From positions 1,302,001 through 1,366,000 of the forward strand of contig NZ_CP113945.1 in NCBI RefSeq assembly GCF_029392855.1: a DNA stretch of 64,000 nt, read 5' to 3'. Source of the DNA: Lactobacillus sp. ESL0680. GTDB lineage: Bacteria; Bacillota; Bacilli; Lactobacillales; Lactobacillaceae. Position numbers and translations under genes: made by a program. How positions within the stretch are numbered: position 1 is the first letter of the stretch; each line of letters begins with the position of its first letter. A model generated the notes under the pieces. The model ran no database searches, was not told where the DNA came from, and saw nothing but the letters and a program-made list of their open reading frames with translations. Below are positions 30,965-42,545 of the stretch, piece after piece.

Positions 30965-33900
30965 TTATTTAGAAATCTTGTTATCGTCGTCAGATTCATC
31001 AACGGCAGTTTCGGTCTTCTTTGGTTCCGCAACTGATTCGTCTTGATCATCAGATTTGGCAGTTTCTTCGGCTAACTTCTTCTTTTGTTGTTCTTCAGCC
31101 ATCTTCGACAAAGTATCAATATTCAAACGTTCATTTGAATCATCGTCCATGTCGCGTAATTCAATTTCATTATGATCCATGTCAAGTACGCGAATATCCA
31201 ATCCTAATGATTGTAATTCTTTAACAAGAACACGGAATGATTCTGGAACACCTGGTTTAGGAATTCTTTCGCCCTTAACAATTGCTTCGTATGCCTTTAC
31301 ACGACCAACAACATCATCTGACTTATAAGTCAAAATTTCTTGCAGGGTGTATGCGGCACCGTAAGCTTCAAGAGCCCAAACTTCCATTTCACCAAAACGC
31401 TGTCCACCAAATTGTGCTTTACCACCAAGAGGTTGTTGTGTAACAAGTGAGTAAGGCCCAATTGAACGAGCGTGGATCTTATCGTCAACCATGTGAGTCA
31501 ACTTCAGATAGTGCATGATACCAACAGAAACCCGGTTATGGAATGGCTCACCCGTACGGCCATCGTAAAGAACAGTCTTACCGTCTTTATCGATACCGGC
31601 TTGGTGAACTGTGTCCCAAACGTCATCTTCACTAGCACCATCAAATACTGGTGTGGCAACATGGATACCCAAGCTATTTGCAGCCCAGCCCAAGTGCAAT
31701 TCCAAAAGCTGTCCAATGTTCATACGTGAAGGAACACCCATTGGGTTCAAACAAATATCAACTGGAGTACCATCTGGCAAGTATGGCATATCTTCTTCTG
31801 GAACAACTGCGGCAACCGTACCCTTGTTACCATGACGACCAGACATCTTGTCCCCGACTTGAATCTTACGCTTTTGAGCGATGTAAACTCGAACTAAGGT
31901 ATTAACACCTGGTGATAATTCATCGCCCTTTTCACGCGTATAAACCTTAACATCGCGAACAATTCCGCCGCCGCCGTGTGGTACACGCAAGGAAGTATCA
32001 CGAACTTCACGTGCCTTTTCACCAAAGATAGCGTGCAGTAATCTTTCTTCAGCTGACAATTCTGTCACACCCTTAGGTGTAACTTTACCAACTAAAATGT
32101 CACCATCGTGAACTTCAGCACCGATGCGAACAATTCCTTCTGCATCAAGATCCTTTAACGCATCCTCACCAACATTTGGCAATTCACGCGTAATTTCTTC
32201 TGGGCCCAATTTTGTGTCACGGGCTTCGGATTCGTAATCTTCAATACTGATTGAAGTGTAAACGTCATCCTTAACAAGCCGTTCTGACAACATAATCGAG
32301 TCTTCATAGTTGTACATGTTCCAAGTCATGAAGGCGATAACTGGGTTTTGACCCAAGGCTAATTCACCGTGGCTCATTGTTGGACCGTTAGCAATTACTT
32401 CGCCTTCAGCAACTTCATCACCCAACTTAACATTTGGTGTTTGGTTGTATGACTTCGAGTTGTTTGACCGACGGTACTTTTCAAGAACATATTCATCTAA
32501 AGTACTGTCAGCACGTCTAATGCGGATAGTATTCGCATCAACGTATTCAACTTTACCTGCAGCCTTAGCAATTAAAGCAGCACCAGAATCGTGAGCAGCA
32601 CGGTATTCCATACCAGTTCCAACAAGAGAACTGTGTGGATTAATTAATGGTGCAGCCTGACGTTGCTGGTTAGCCCCCATCAAAGCACGGTTAGAGTCGT
32701 CGTTTTCAAGGAATGGGATACATGCAGAAGCAACAGACACAACTTGCTTAGGAATAACGTCCATGTAGTCAATCTTGTCTGGACTAACTTCGACGTTATC
32801 TTCCTTTGAACGAGCCAAGATTAATTCATCCTTAAATGAACCATCTGGATTAAGCGGTGTGTTAGCTCCGGCAATAATATAGTTATCCTCAACATCAGCT
32901 GTTAAGTAGTCAATCTTGTCAGTAACCTTGTGGGTCTTCCAAGAAACGCGACGGTATGGTGTTTCAATAAAACCATACTTGTTAATTACAGCGTATGTTG
33001 CCAAGGAGTTAATCAAACCAATGTTTGGACCTTCTGGTGTTTCGATTGGACATAGACGACCATATTGCGTATAGTGTACGTCACGAACTTCGTATCCAGC
33101 ACGGTCACGAGTCAAACCACCAGGCCCTAAGGCAGACATCCGGCGCTTATGAGTTAATTCACCCAACGGGTTATGTTGGTCCATGAACTGTGACAATTGT
33201 GAAGAACCAAAGAATTCTTTGATGCTGGCAACAATTGGACGAATGTTGATTAATTGTTGTGGGGTAACAGTTGATGGGTCTTGAATTGACATTCTTTCCC
33301 GAACAACACGTTCCATTCTTGCTAAACCAATTCTAAATTGATTTTGCAATAATTCACCAACTCGACGAATACGACGATTACCCAAGTGGTCAATATCGTC
33401 AACATTGCCGATTTCATCTTGCAATAATAAGAAGTAGTTGATTGAAGCCAAAACATCAGCAGGAGTCAAGTACTTAACGCTCTTGTCAATGTGACCATTG
33501 GACATCATCTTAACAACGCGTTCTGGATTTACTTTTGAGTAAACCTTGATTTCTTGAACACTGATTGGGTCTGGCAGAACGCCTTCCTTAGATGGTTCAT
33601 AAGTAACCATCTTAAAGTCATCGCGGTCAAGGTACTTCTCTAAAGTATCCATTACTTCATGAGTAACAACAGTACCCTTCTTAGCGATAATTTCACCAGT
33701 GTCAGGATCAGCCAAAGTTTCAGCCAAAGTTTGACCGTATAAACGGTTCTTCAGTGATAACTTCTTGTTGACCTTGTAACGACCAACTGGTGCCAGGTCG
33801 TAACGACGTGGATCAAAGAAACGAGCGTAAAGCAAAGACCGTGAAGAATCTGTTGTCTTCGGCTCACCTGGACGTAATCTTTCGTAAACGTCCTTCAATG

Positions 33901-34612
33901 CTTCGGCAACTCTTGAGTCTGCAGGGTTCTTATGAACATCCTTGTCCAAAGTAAATTGTAAAGTGTCACTTTGACCAAACATGTCTAAAATGTCGCTGTC
34001 AGAGCCAATACCCATTGCTCTAATTAATACAGTCAATGGCAATTTACGAGTCCGGTCAATCCGAACATATGAAACATTCTTTGCATCAGTTTCATATTCA
34101 AGCCAAGCCCCACGGTTAGGAATAACAGTCGTACCAAAAATTTGGCGGCCGTTCTTATCATAGTCACCTGAGTAATAAACACTTGGTGATCTAACTAACT
34201 GTGAAACAATAACTCTTTCAGCACCATTGATAATGAATGAACCAGATTCAGTCATTAATGGCAAATCGCCAAAGAAAACATCTTGAGTCTTAATTTCACC
34301 GGTTTTTTGGTTAGTTAACTTCAAAGTAACGTGCATTGGTGCGGAATAAGTCGCATCATGATCGCGGGCTTCATCAACGGTATACTTCGGCTTTTGCAAT
34401 TTATAGCCCATGTATTCCAAAGAAAGCTTACCTGAGAAGTCACTAATTGGCATAATGTCGTCAAAGACTTCTTTAATACCTTCATCCAAAAACCACTTAT
34501 ATGATTCGGTTTGAACATCAGTCAAGTTAGGTAGTTTCAGTACTTCTTTAATCCGTGAAAAACTACGTCTTGTTCGGTGTTTACCATAGTTCACTACGTG
34601 TCCATTTAACAA
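30965..34612 (-). CDS. rpoB: RNA polymerase beta subunit
   Basis: 1215 residues. The rifampicin pocket reads [20 protein letters not shown] and then [12 protein letters not shown] with Ser, Asp, His and Arg positions as in sensitive enzymes, so no target mutation is seen. The start is TTG at 34612 with AAAGGA 12 bases upstream. The C-terminal about 60 residues are acidic and low in complexity. The mRNA leader upstream is long and structured. Confidence 0.97.
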   Translation of the reverse strand: MLNGHVVNYGKHRTRRSFSRIKEVLKLPNLTDVQTESYKWFLDEGIKEVFDDIMPISDFSGKLSLEYMGYKLQKPKYTVDEARDHDATYSAPMHVTLKLTNQKTGEIKTQDVFFGDLPLMTESGSFIINGAERVIVSQLVRSPSVYYSGDYDKNGRQIFGTTVIPNRGAWLEYETDAKNVSYVRIDRTRKLPLTVLIRAMGIGSDSDILDMFGQSDTLQFTLDKDVHKNPADSRVAEALKDVYERLRPGEPKTTDSSRSLLYARFFDPRRYDLAPVGRYKVNKKLSLKNRLYGQTLAETLADPDTGEIIAKKGTVVTHEVMDTLEKYLDRDDFKMVTYEPSKEGVLPDPISVQEIKVYSKVNPERVVKMMSNGHIDKSVKYLTPADVLASINYFLLLQDEIGNVDDIDHLGNRRIRRVGELLQNQFRIGLARMERVVRERMSIQDPSTVTPQQLINIRPIVASIKEFFGSSQLSQFMDQHNPLGELTHKRRMSALGPGGLTRDRAGYEVRDVHYTQYGRLCPIETPEGPNIGLINSLATYAVINKYGFIETPYRRVSWKTHKVTDKIDYLTADVEDNYIIAGANTPLNPDGSFKDELILARSKEDNVEVSPDKIDYMDVIPKQVVSVASACIPFLENDDSNRALMGANQQRQAAPLINPHSSLVGTGMEYRAAHDSGAALIAKAAGKVEYVDANTIRIRRADSTLDEYVLEKYRRSNNSKSYNQTPNVKLGDEVAEGEVIANGPTMSHGELALGQNPVIAFMTWNMYNYEDSIMLSERLVKDDVYTSISIEDYESEARDTKLGPEEITRELPNVGEDALKDLDAEGIVRIGAEVHDGDILVGKVTPKGVTELSAEERLLHAIFGEKAREVRDTSLRVPHGGGGIVRDVKVYTREKGDELSPGVNTLVRVYIAQKRKIQVGDKMSGRHGNKGTVAAVVPEEDMPYLPDGTPVDICLNPMGVPSRMNIGQLLELHLGWAANSLGIHVATPVFDGASEDDVWDTVHQAGIDKDGKTVLYDGRTGEPFHNRVSVGIMHYLKLTHMVDDKIHARSIGPYSLVTQQPLGGKAQFGGQRFGEMEVWALEAYGAAYTLQEILTYKSDDVVGRVKAYEAIVKGERIPKPGVPESFRVLVKELQSLGLDIRVLDMDHNEIELRDMDDDSNERLNIDTLSKMAEEQQKKKLAEETAKSDDQDESVAEPKKTETAVDESDDDNKISK

Positions 34613-34783
34613 GGAGAAAACATCCTTTCTGTCAGAGAAAGCAAATATTACATTTCGTTTACAAATTCAAAAGGCCGGAATTTTAAGCATAAAAAAGACA
34701 AAAACAACATTGTCGTTTTTGTCTTTTATTATTCTGCTGGACAATATATCAGCAAAATTCTGAACTTCAGCCTTTTTAATCAA
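34613..34783 (-). promoter_or_regulatory. Structured rpoB leader, probable Lacto-rpoB RNA region
   Basis: About 170 bases of leader lie between the predicted start site (near 34783) and rpoB. In order: a TTTTGCTG/CAGCAGAA stem with ATTGTC in its loop, an intrinsic terminator (34692-34727), then a CTTTCT-GTCAG-AGAAAG hairpin (34625-34641) that covers the rpoB SD. A conserved motif called Lacto-rpoB RNA is known in rpoB leaders of lactic acid bacteria; this leader is in the right place, but I have not aligned it to that model. Confidence 0.55.
34692..34727 (-). terminator. Terminator within the rpoB leader (attenuator or clpC terminator)
   Basis: AAAAGACAAAAACGAC pairs with GTTGTTTTTGTCTTTT (one G-U) and is followed by U residues. 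It lies downstream of a consensus promoter (34789-34817), so it ends both clpC readthrough and, potentially, rpoB leader transcripts. Confidence 0.8.
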
Positions 34784-34788
34784 GCTTC

Positions 34789-34817
34789 AATATACCAAAA
34801 TTTGTTAATATTGTCAA
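34789..34817 (-). promoter_or_regulatory. Promoter of rpoB-rpoC
   Basis: TTGACA (34812-34817), 17 bp, TATATT (34789-34794) on the minus strand, directly after the clpC stop codon. A near-perfect SigA promoter. No comparable promoter is visible between the hairpin and rpoB; the best there (TTGAAT/TAATAT) has only a 14-bp spacer. Confidence 0.82.
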
Positions 34818-34822
34818 TTAAT

Positions 34823-37306
34823 TTACTTAGCCCCAACCAATTCTGAATCAGCCGCTTTAACAACTTCAAATTTTAATTTGTCATGTCTGCTGCCGATCTT
34901 AAGTAGGTCGCCAGACTGCAGCTCATCTTTAATCAGCATCGAAGCAATTTCATCTTCAATATCAGTTTGAATTGCCCGTTTTAACGGCCGTGCACCCATT
35001 TCTGGATTATAGCCGTCCTTAGCAATTTTATCCATTGCCGCACGCGACAACTTAAGCTGGATGCCCTTCTTAGCCAGGCGGTCAATCAACTTGCGCGTTA
35101 GCAGAGTAACAATTTGCCGCAACTGCGTCGCATTTAATTCATCAAAGATAATGGTTTCATCAATCCGGTTCAAAAATTCCGGCCGGAAGAACTGCTTGAG
35201 TGCTTGCTTAACCCGCTCACGCCGCATCTTAATTTGATTAGAACTATCAGCACTAAAGCCAACTGCCTGCGTCTCAAATAGTGAGCGCGAACCCAAGTTA
35301 GACGTCATAATGATGATCGTATTTCTGAAGTCAACTTTACGGCCCTTTGAATCCGTTAAAAAGCCGTCATCAAGAACCTGCAACAGTAAATTGAACACAT
35401 CGGGATGTGCCTTTTCCACTTCATCAAGCAAGACAACTGAATACGGGTGACGCCTAACCTTTTCGGATAGTTGACCGCCCTCATCATAGCCAACATAACC
35501 AGGAGCTGAACCAATCAGCTTGCTGCTGGCAACCTGATCCATGTATTCAGACATATCAATTCTGATTAAATTGTTTTCTGAGCCAAACATCGCAGCTGCA
35601 ATTGCCTTGGCCAGTTCCGTCTTCCCAACACCAGTTGGGCCTAGGAATAAGAATGAACCAATTGGACGTTTTTCATCCTTAATGCCACTGCGGCTGCGGC
35701 GAACTGCCCGACTAACCGCTGATACGGCCTTCTCTTGACCAATAATCCGCTTGTGCAGGTCACTTTCAAGATTTGCCAACTGCTTTGATTCATCCCGGTT
35801 CATCTGTGTAACTGGGACACCCGTCCAATTAGACACAACCTTAGCAATATCTTCTGGTCTAACAACGGCTTTACTATCAACTCGTTCTTCTAGCCGATTA
35901 GCCAATTTATCGCGTTTTAACTGCAGGCTATTTTGCCGTTCCTGCAGTTTAGCCGCTTCAACAAAGTTTTGGTTGACGGCTGCCTGATTTTTTTGGTTAA
36001 TTACTTGTTTAATTTGGTCGTTGACCTGCATCAATTGGTTGTCAGGCGCCTTATTCGTCTTAATCTTGACAGCAGCACCAGCCTCATCAATCAAGTCGAT
36101 GGCCTTGTCTGGTAAGTAACGGTTAGAAATATAGCGACTAGACAAGTCAACCGCGTCTTCTAACGCTGCCTTTGTAAATTTAACGTGGTGGAATTTTTCA
36201 TATTTAGCTTGCAGACCTGTCAAAATCGCTAAAGATTCTGCTCGTGACGGTTCATTGAGACGGACTTGCTGGAAGCGGCGGGCTAAAGCCTGATCCTTCT
36301 CCACATACTTTTGATATTCATCAAAGGTTGTTGCCCCAATCATTTGAATATCACCACGAGCAAGCGATGGTTTCAAAATATTAGCCGCGTCAATTGAGCC
36401 TTCGGCACCACCAGCACCGATTAGCGTATGCATTTCATCAACGAAAAGAATGATTTTACCGTCTTTGGTAATTTCTTTGATGATCTTTTTCATTCGGTCT
36501 TCAAATTCGCCACGGTACTTGGTACCAGCAACTAGACCGCCCAAATCAAGCGAAATTACCCGCTTATTTAACAAATCATGCGGTGCCTTCTTAGTCACAA
36601 TTGCGGTTGCAATTGCTTCAGCCACCGCAGTTTTACCGACACCCGGCTCACCAATCAAAACCGGATTATTCTTAGTCCGCCGCGACAAAATTTCAATTAC
36701 CCGGGCAATCTCCTGATCGCGTCCAATTACAGGATCAATCTGACCATTTTCTGCCCGCTCATTCAAGTTAACCGACACTTGATCTAAGGTCGGCGTCGTA
36801 CTCTTAGGTTTATTCGCATTTAAATCGGTTGGCGGCGCACCAATCCAATCACTGTCAGTTTCTGGATTATCTTCTTGGCCAAGGCTGCGCTGAGCATCAT
36901 CTTGCAATCCCTGAATATTAATATTCAAATTACGCAAAATTGTAGCTGCCAAAACTTGCTCACTAGAAATTAACCCCAGTAAAATATGACTGGTTTTAAC
37001 CTCAGTTGAGCCGCCACGTTCTGCTAATGTCCCCGCATATGCCAGAGCCATACTCAGGCGTGGCGACATCTCCATATAACTGGTTTTAGCGGCAGAACCG
37101 TAACCGGTATAACGTTCAATTTCTTCACGAATGGCAGTAGGTGTAGCACCCCAAGCCCGCAAGTCCTTGCCGGCTTCGCCATCTGATTCAATCACCATCG
37201 CTAAAAGTACATGTTCAGTACCAATTAGGCGATGATGGAAATTCTGTGCTTGTTCACGTGCAATTTCTAATACTTGATTTGCACTTTTACTGTAAGAGTT
37301 CTTCAT
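34823..37306 (-). CDS. clpC: Clp protease ATP-binding subunit ClpC
   Basis: AAA+ unfoldase that feeds proteins to ClpP; 827 residues. An N-terminal double Clp-N repeat, D1 Walker A GEPGVGKT near 220, a UVR-type coiled middle part ([16 protein letters not shown]), and D2 Walker A GPTGVGKT near 558 followed by the [14 protein letters not shown] pore region. The ATG at 37306 is 7 bases from AAGGTGG, so it is preferred to the one directly before. The ctsR-mcsA-mcsB partners of Bacillus are not adjacent; no CtsR heptad repeat is seen. Confidence 0.93.
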   Translation of the reverse strand: MKNSYSKSANQVLEIAREQAQNFHHRLIGTEHVLLAMVIESDGEAGKDLRAWGATPTAIREEIERYTGYGSAAKTSYMEMSPRLSMALAYAGTLAERGGSTEVKTSHILLGLISSEQVLAATILRNLNINIQGLQDDAQRSLGQEDNPETDSDWIGAPPTDLNANKPKSTTPTLDQVSVNLNERAENGQIDPVIGRDQEIARVIEILSRRTKNNPVLIGEPGVGKTAVAEAIATAIVTKKAPHDLLNKRVISLDLGGLVAGTKYRGEFEDRMKKIIKEITKDGKIILFVDEMHTLIGAGGAEGSIDAANILKPSLARGDIQMIGATTFDEYQKYVEKDQALARRFQQVRLNEPSRAESLAILTGLQAKYEKFHHVKFTKAALEDAVDLSSRYISNRYLPDKAIDLIDEAGAAVKIKTNKAPDNQLMQVNDQIKQVINQKNQAAVNQNFVEAAKLQERQNSLQLKRDKLANRLEERVDSKAVVRPEDIAKVVSNWTGVPVTQMNRDESKQLANLESDLHKRIIGQEKAVSAVSRAVRRSRSGIKDEKRPIGSFLFLGPTGVGKTELAKAIAAAMFGSENNLIRIDMSEYMDQVASSKLIGSAPGYVGYDEGGQLSEKVRRHPYSVVLLDEVEKAHPDVFNLLLQVLDDGFLTDSKGRKVDFRNTIIIMTSNLGSRSLFETQAVGFSADSSNQIKMRRERVKQALKQFFRPEFLNRIDETIIFDELNATQLRQIVTLLTRKLIDRLAKKGIQLKLSRAAMDKIAKDGYNPEMGARPLKRAIQTDIEDEIASMLIKDELQSGDLLKIGSRHDKLKFEVVKAADSELVGAK

Positions 37307-37364
37307 CATAGCACCACCTTAAAATGACATGAATATTGCCAATCCCTTTATAGCCAATTGTAAG

Positions 37365-37383
37365 ACCATTTACTGCAAATGGT
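37365..37383. repeat. Inverted repeat in the clpC leader
   Basis: ACCATTT-ACTGC-AAATGGT lies between the clpC promoter and its SD. It is not the CtsR or CIRCE consensus. It could be an mRNA hairpin or an operator. Confidence 0.45.
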
Positions 37384-37410
37384 TACTTTCATATCAAAAA
37401 CATTGCAACC

Positions 37411-37419
37411 ATTATAGCA
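37411..37419 (-). promoter_or_regulatory. Extended -10 promoter of clpC
   Basis: TGCTATAAT on the minus strand, about 100 bases before the clpC start. The -35 region is poor (TTAGCG-like), which the extended -10 would compensate. Confidence 0.55.
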
Positions 37420-37471
37420 AAGACATTATGCTTACGCTAATATTCCTTACTACCAATCATTTGCAGACAAC

Positions 37472-37497
37472 AAAAAAACTGTCTGTTACCAGACAGT
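37472..37497 (-). terminator. Terminator of the tRNA-Gly/tRNA-Pro unit
   Basis: ACTGTCTG-TTAC-CAGACAGT forms an 8-bp stem followed on the minus strand by six U, just after tRNA-Pro. Confidence 0.85.
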
Positions 37498-37503
37498 CAA
37501 TCA

Positions 37504-37577
<74 letters not shown>

Positions 37578-37584
37578 TTTCAAT

Positions 37585-37615
37585 AAAAAGACTCACCTAA
37601 GCGGTGAGTCTTTTT
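37585..37615. terminator. Terminator-like hairpin between the two tRNA genes
   Basis: AAAAAGACTCACC and GGTGAGTCTTTTT form a 13-bp stem around TAAGC, with U-runs on both strands. It lies inside the 45-base gap between tRNA-Gly and tRNA-Pro, leaving no room for a separate tRNA-Pro promoter. Confidence 0.85.
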
Positions 37616-37622
37616 ATTATAG

Positions 37623-37694
37623 AGCGGAAGACGGGATTCGAACCCGCGACCCCCACCATGGCAAGGTGATGTTCTACCACTGAACTACTTCCGC
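37623..37694 (-). tRNA. tRNA-Gly(GCC)
   Basis: 72 nt. Acceptor GCGGAAG/CTTCCGC, anticodon loop TTGCCAT (anticodon GCC), T arm GCGGG-TTCGAAT-CCCGT and the U73 discriminator usual for glycine tRNAs. CCA is not encoded. First gene after the promoter at 37707. Confidence 0.95.
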
Positions 37695-37706
37695 AAGACA
37701 TTTATT

Positions 37707-37734
37707 ATTATAGCAAATGAATTTGATTTTGCAA
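37707..37734 (-). promoter_or_regulatory. Promoter of the tRNA-Gly/tRNA-Pro unit
   Basis: Minus-strand TTGCAA (37729-37734), 16 bp, extended -10 TGCTATAAT (TATAAT at 37707-37712). It ends about 13 bases before mature tRNA-Gly. Confidence 0.75.
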
Positions 37735-37747
37735 ACCTTTTTTGCAA

Positions 37748-37780
37748 GAAAAAAAGGAAATTCTTCAAAAAGAATTTCCT
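37748..37780 (-). terminator. Terminator of lysS
   Basis: AGGAAATTCTT and AAGAATTTCCT form an 11-bp stem, followed on the minus strand by a run of U. It lies about 30 bases past lysS and directly before the tRNA promoter. Confidence 0.88.
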
Positions 37781-37808
37781 AATTGCCTAAAAAGCCTAAT
37801 CTAACAGC

Positions 37809-39365
<1,557 letters not shown>

Positions 39366-39379
39366 TTACTTTTCCTCCA

Positions 39380-40405
39380 TTACTCTATAGTTGCGACACG
39401 TCGAGCCGTCTTTTGTGCCTGACGCTTCTCATAATCCTCAACAAAGTTATCCAGCAAGTCATAAACTTCTTGTGCTGTCCATACTTCATTTATTTTAGCA
39501 CGAGTCCGTGCAGAACGGGGAACACCCTTCAAATAGTAGGCTGCCTGTTGCCGGAATTCTGGTACCGCAATTTTTTCACCCTTTAGGTCAACTAAGCCTT
39601 GCAACTGGTGCTTAGCAGTTGCGACCTTCTCACGAACTGTCTGCGGCGTTAACCGTTCACCAGTTTCAAGATAATGGGTCATATCTTTTAAAATCCACGG
39701 ATTACCTAGAGCAGCACGGCCAACCATGACAGCAGTTGAACCAATTTCTTTTAACGCTTTTGCAGCTAATTCTGGCGTTTCAATATCACCATTAGCAACA
39801 AAAGGTACATCAAGTACCTGGGCAACATCATGCAATGTTTCCCAATCAGCATGTCCTTGGTACATCTGCTTACGTGTTCTACCGTGCATTGCAATCATGC
39901 TTGCACCCGCTTCTTGGGCAGCTAAGGCATTTTCAACTGCAAAAATATGCTTACGATCCCAACCAATCCGCATTTTTACACTAACTGGCTTAGAAACATT
40001 CTGCACAACTGCATGTACCATTTGGTAAATTTTGTTTGAATCAAGCAGCCACTTGGAACCAGCATCCGTTTTGGTAATTTTCGGTACCGGACAACCCATA
40101 TTAATGTCAATAATATCAGCATCAGTATGCTGATCGATGTACTGGGCCGCCTCAAGCAGAGTTTCTTCAGTTCCCCCAAAAATCTGAATACTCATCGGGT
40201 GTTCTTGCGGATCAACCTTCATCATTGACATTGTTTTTTTATTACGATAAATGATCCCATGATCCGAAATCATTTCACAGACAACCATTCCCGCGCCGAA
40301 TTCTTTACAAATCATCCGAAATGCCGAATTAGAAACTCCGGCCATCGGTGCAACAACAACGCGATTAGGAATAGTAATATCCCGAATCTTCCAACTATTA
40401 TCCAC
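39380..40405 (-). CDS. dusB: tRNA-dihydrouridine synthase B
   Basis: FMN enzyme reducing uridines in tRNA D-loops. 341 residues from GTG at 40405, which sits 7 bases from AAAGGA; TTG one codon upstream is the alternative. PMAGVSNSAFR (FMN), NMGCPVPKITKTDAGS with the catalytic Cys, MRIGWD and AMHGRTRKQMY are conserved. Precedes lysS, the order seen in Bacillus and many Firmicutes. Confidence 0.94.
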   Translation of the reverse strand: MDNSWKIRDITIPNRVVVAPMAGVSNSAFRMICKEFGAGMVVCEMISDHGIIYRNKKTMSMMKVDPQEHPMSIQIFGGTEETLLEAAQYIDQHTDADIIDINMGCPVPKITKTDAGSKWLLDSNKIYQMVHAVVQNVSKPVSVKMRIGWDRKHIFAVENALAAQEAGASMIAMHGRTRKQMYQGHADWETLHDVAQVLDVPFVANGDIETPELAAKALKEIGSTAVMVGRAALGNPWILKDMTHYLETGERLTPQTVREKVATAKHQLQGLVDLKGEKIAVPEFRQQAAYYLKGVPRSARTRAKINEVWTAQEVYDLLDNFVEDYEKRQAQKTARRVATIE

Positions 40406-40501
40406 CAAATCATCCTTTCAAATACTTTAACATCATAACAAAAAAGACTAAATCAGCAAAATTTCACGGTGTCAACCACTTAAAAGAACGATTGTGGTTA
40501 A

Positions 40502-41128
40502 TTACTTCTTCAAGAAAAACTTCCCAGGAGCAACCCGATTATAATAACGCAAGTATGCTTTTTTACTGCGATCATCAACAGAAAAGTTAATTACACCAGC
40601 GTTTTGGATTTCGCCAATTAAGGCAATATTAGGAATCCCCAAAATATTCTGAACCATTGAGCGTGAAGCTGTCCCGTGAAAGACAAGTAATACTGCTTCA
40701 TTTTCATGCTGCTGAATAAGGTCATGCCAAAAGTCCATGAGCCGTGCGCCTAATTCCTGATAGCTTTCACCCGTTGAGTAATCACTGTAATTTTCCTTAA
40801 AATAACCTAGTTCATCAAAGACCTGCGGATATTTATCACGAATTTCCTGTGTATCCTTACCGTCCCAATTACCATAATTCATCTCGGTCAGCCGCTTATC
40901 GGTAATAACCTCACGCTTGCCCTGCGCCAAGATTTCTGCAGTCTGCTGCGCCCGCTTTAAGGGACTAGCATAAACACAATCAATTTGATTAATATCAAAG
41001 CTATCCCGCAAGGTTTCAACTTGCTTAATCCCCGTTTGGTTCAGCGGCAGATCAACTGAAGAACCGTTGATTGCCCCCATCTTGTTCGTATCAGTTTCAC
41101 CATGACGCACAATATAGACGTTTAACAT
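40502..41128 (-). CDS. Histidine phosphatase family protein (GpmB-like)
   Basis: Phosphoglycerate-mutase-like phosphatase, 208 residues. ATG at 41128 is chosen because AAAGGAG is 9 bases before it and the protein then begins MLNVYIVRHGETDTN; the RHGE motif holds the phospho-accepting His9. The second His is in LVFHGTASRSM. Sequence alone cannot say if it acts on sugar phosphates or is a broad phosphatase. Divergent from the YrdB-type gene. Confidence 0.85.
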   Translation of the reverse strand: MLNVYIVRHGETDTNKMGAINGSSVDLPLNQTGIKQVETLRDSFDINQIDCVYASPLKRAQQTAEILAQGKREVITDKRLTEMNYGNWDGKDTQEIRDKYPQVFDELGYFKENYSDYSTGESYQELGARLMDFWHDLIQQHENEAVLLVFHGTASRSMVQNILGIPNIALIGEIQNAGVINFSVDDRSKKAYLRYYNRVAPGKFFLKK

Positions 41129-41239
41129 GTTGTCACACTCCTTTTCATCTTTGTTCAACCCTTACATTATAATCAAAATCGGTATTAACCGCACCTTGAT
41201 TTTGGATTATACTTAAAAATAAAAGAAAGGATAGCATCT

Positions 41240-41581
41240 ATGAATTTTATCAAAATAATTACAATTAGCTGCCGCTTTTTATTAGAGTGCGCAACAGTTA
41301 TTGGCATCTTCAGCGGCATATTTATTAAGCATAATCTTCTAAGCAAAATTATTTTTGCTGTCATCGCAATCCTTATTTTCCTAGTCTGGTCGCGCTACGG
41401 GGCACCTAATTCACCTCAAGCCCTGACAAGAGTTGCTAAACTAATACTGGAAATTATTGTTTATACTATTGGCAGTAGCTGCTGGATCATAATTTTTGGC
41501 AAGACTACTGGTAGTATCTATTCTGCAATTGCCGTAATTGATTTAATCTTGATGTATCTACTAAAAATTGAACAACTTTAA
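41240..41581 (+). CDS. YrdB/DUF2568 family membrane protein
   Basis: Hydrophobic protein of 113 residues with about four membrane segments. WSRYGAPNSPQAL matches the family's W-x-x-x-x-AP-x-SP motif between the second and third helices. Function unknown. SD AAAGGA is 9 bases before the ATG. Flanked by minus-strand genes; it ends at a hairpin that overlaps the 3' end of hslO. Confidence 0.75.
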   Translation: MNFIKIITISCRFLLECATVIGIFSGIFIKHNLLSKIIFAVIAILIFLVWSRYGAPNSPQALTRVAKLILEIIVYTIGSSCWIIIFGKTTGSIYSAIAVIDLILMYLLKIEQL

Positions 41582-41588
41582 TCTCACA

Positions 41589-41618
41589 GAAGACACTGAA
41601 TTAATATTCTTTGTCTTC
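41589..41618 (+). terminator. Terminator of the YrdB-type gene, overlapping hslO
   Basis: GAAGACA and TGTCTTC with an inner GAAT/ATTC stem, followed by TTTTTT on the plus strand. The hslO stop codon (41601-41603) lies in the loop, so part of the hairpin is coded by the end of hslO. Confidence 0.65.
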
Positions 41619-42491
41619 TTTTTTCTTCCCTAAAATAGCATTTAATTCAGCTTCTGTATAGTGATACTTACTGCCGCAAAAGTTGCACGTCAATTCAGCA
41701 CCATGATCTTCATCAATCATGGACTGCAGTTGATCGACTTTTAAGGTTTCTAAAATTTCAGCATACTTTTCCTTTGAGCAATCACATTTCCAGGCTACTG
41801 GTTCTTTTGCCAAAATCTTACAATCAGTTCCTAAAATCTTACGCGCCAAGTCTTCCGGAGTCATCCCGGCTAAAAATGATGTCGACAGTGCCGGCAGATC
41901 ATCAATATGCTTAATTGTCTTAGTAATCAAGCTCTCACTGGCACCCGGCAAAGCCTGCAGCATGAAGCCGCCAGCTTCACCAATCGTATTATTCGGGTTA
42001 ACAAAAACTGACAAACCAACTGCTGACGGAATTTGTTCAGACTTAGTCAGGTAATAGGCAACATCCTCAGCGATTTCACCAGATACAATTGGCACTTGTC
42101 CTGTGTAAGGCTCCTTTAAGCCCAAGTCTTTGGTTACTTCTAACCAGCCTTGACCAACTGCCTTTTTAACATCAATATGACCATCTTCGCGCGGCGGTAA
42201 GGCAATGTGGGGATTTTTAACATAACCCTTCACTGTCAAGTCAGCTTGCGCTGTTACTACTGTGGGGCCAACCGGACCGTTGCCTAATAAGCGCACCGTC
42301 AATTCTTCCTTGTCGGTTAATTCAGCTCCCGCTAATAAGACACCGGCAACTAAACTCCGCCCTAAAACTGCGGAAGATGCTGACCAAGTGTCATGTCTAG
42401 TCTGGGCTTCTTGAACCAAATCCTTAGCTGTAACGGTCAATAACCGTAAATTTTTTGTTTTATCAATTGCCTTAATTAAATAATCACTCAT
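41601..42491 (-). CDS. hslO: Redox-regulated chaperone Hsp33
   Basis: Holdase activated by oxidative unfolding, 296 residues. The C-terminal redox switch shows CDC (C236, C238) and CNFC (C269, C272), the four zinc ligands in the C-x-C...C-x-x-C pattern. Downstream of ftsH as in Bacillus; the ftsH terminator hairpin ends right at the hslO SD. Confidence 0.96.
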   Translation of the reverse strand: MSDYLIKAIDKTKNLRLLTVTAKDLVQEAQTRHDTWSASSAVLGRSLVAGVLLAGAELTDKEELTVRLLGNGPVGPTVVTAQADLTVKGYVKNPHIALPPREDGHIDVKKAVGQGWLEVTKDLGLKEPYTGQVPIVSGEIAEDVAYYLTKSEQIPSAVGLSVFVNPNNTIGEAGGFMLQALPGASESLITKTIKHIDDLPALSTSFLAGMTPEDLARKILGTDCKILAKEPVAWKCDCSKEKYAEILETLKVDQLQSMIDEDHGAELTCNFCGSKYHYTEAELNAILGKKKEDKEY

Positions 42492-42503
42492 CTTAGTTCT
42501 CCT

Positions 42504-42534
42504 AAAAAAATAGAGCCTGTAACTAGGCCCTATT
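42504..42534 (-). terminator. Terminator hairpin between ftsH and hslO
   Basis: AATAGGGCCT and AGGCTCTATT (one G-U) with a short loop, followed on the minus strand by seven U. The hslO SD AGGAG starts immediately after, so hslO must depend on readthrough or an undetected promoter. Confidence 0.78.
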
Positions 42535-42545
42535 AATTATTAATC

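Noticed and set aside
30965..34612. Rifampicin-resistance mutation in rpoB
   Set aside because: The resistance cluster around [15 protein letters not shown] and [13 protein letters not shown] matches the sensitive consensus.
37307..37500. CtsR box or CIRCE at clpC
   Set aside because: Neither the tandem heptad nor the TTAGCACTC-N9-GAGTGCTAA repeat is present on either strand.
40475..40500. Hairpin AACCAC/GTGGTT after the histidine phosphatase gene
   Set aside because: Stem of 6 bp with a 14-base loop and no U-run; too weak to call a terminator.
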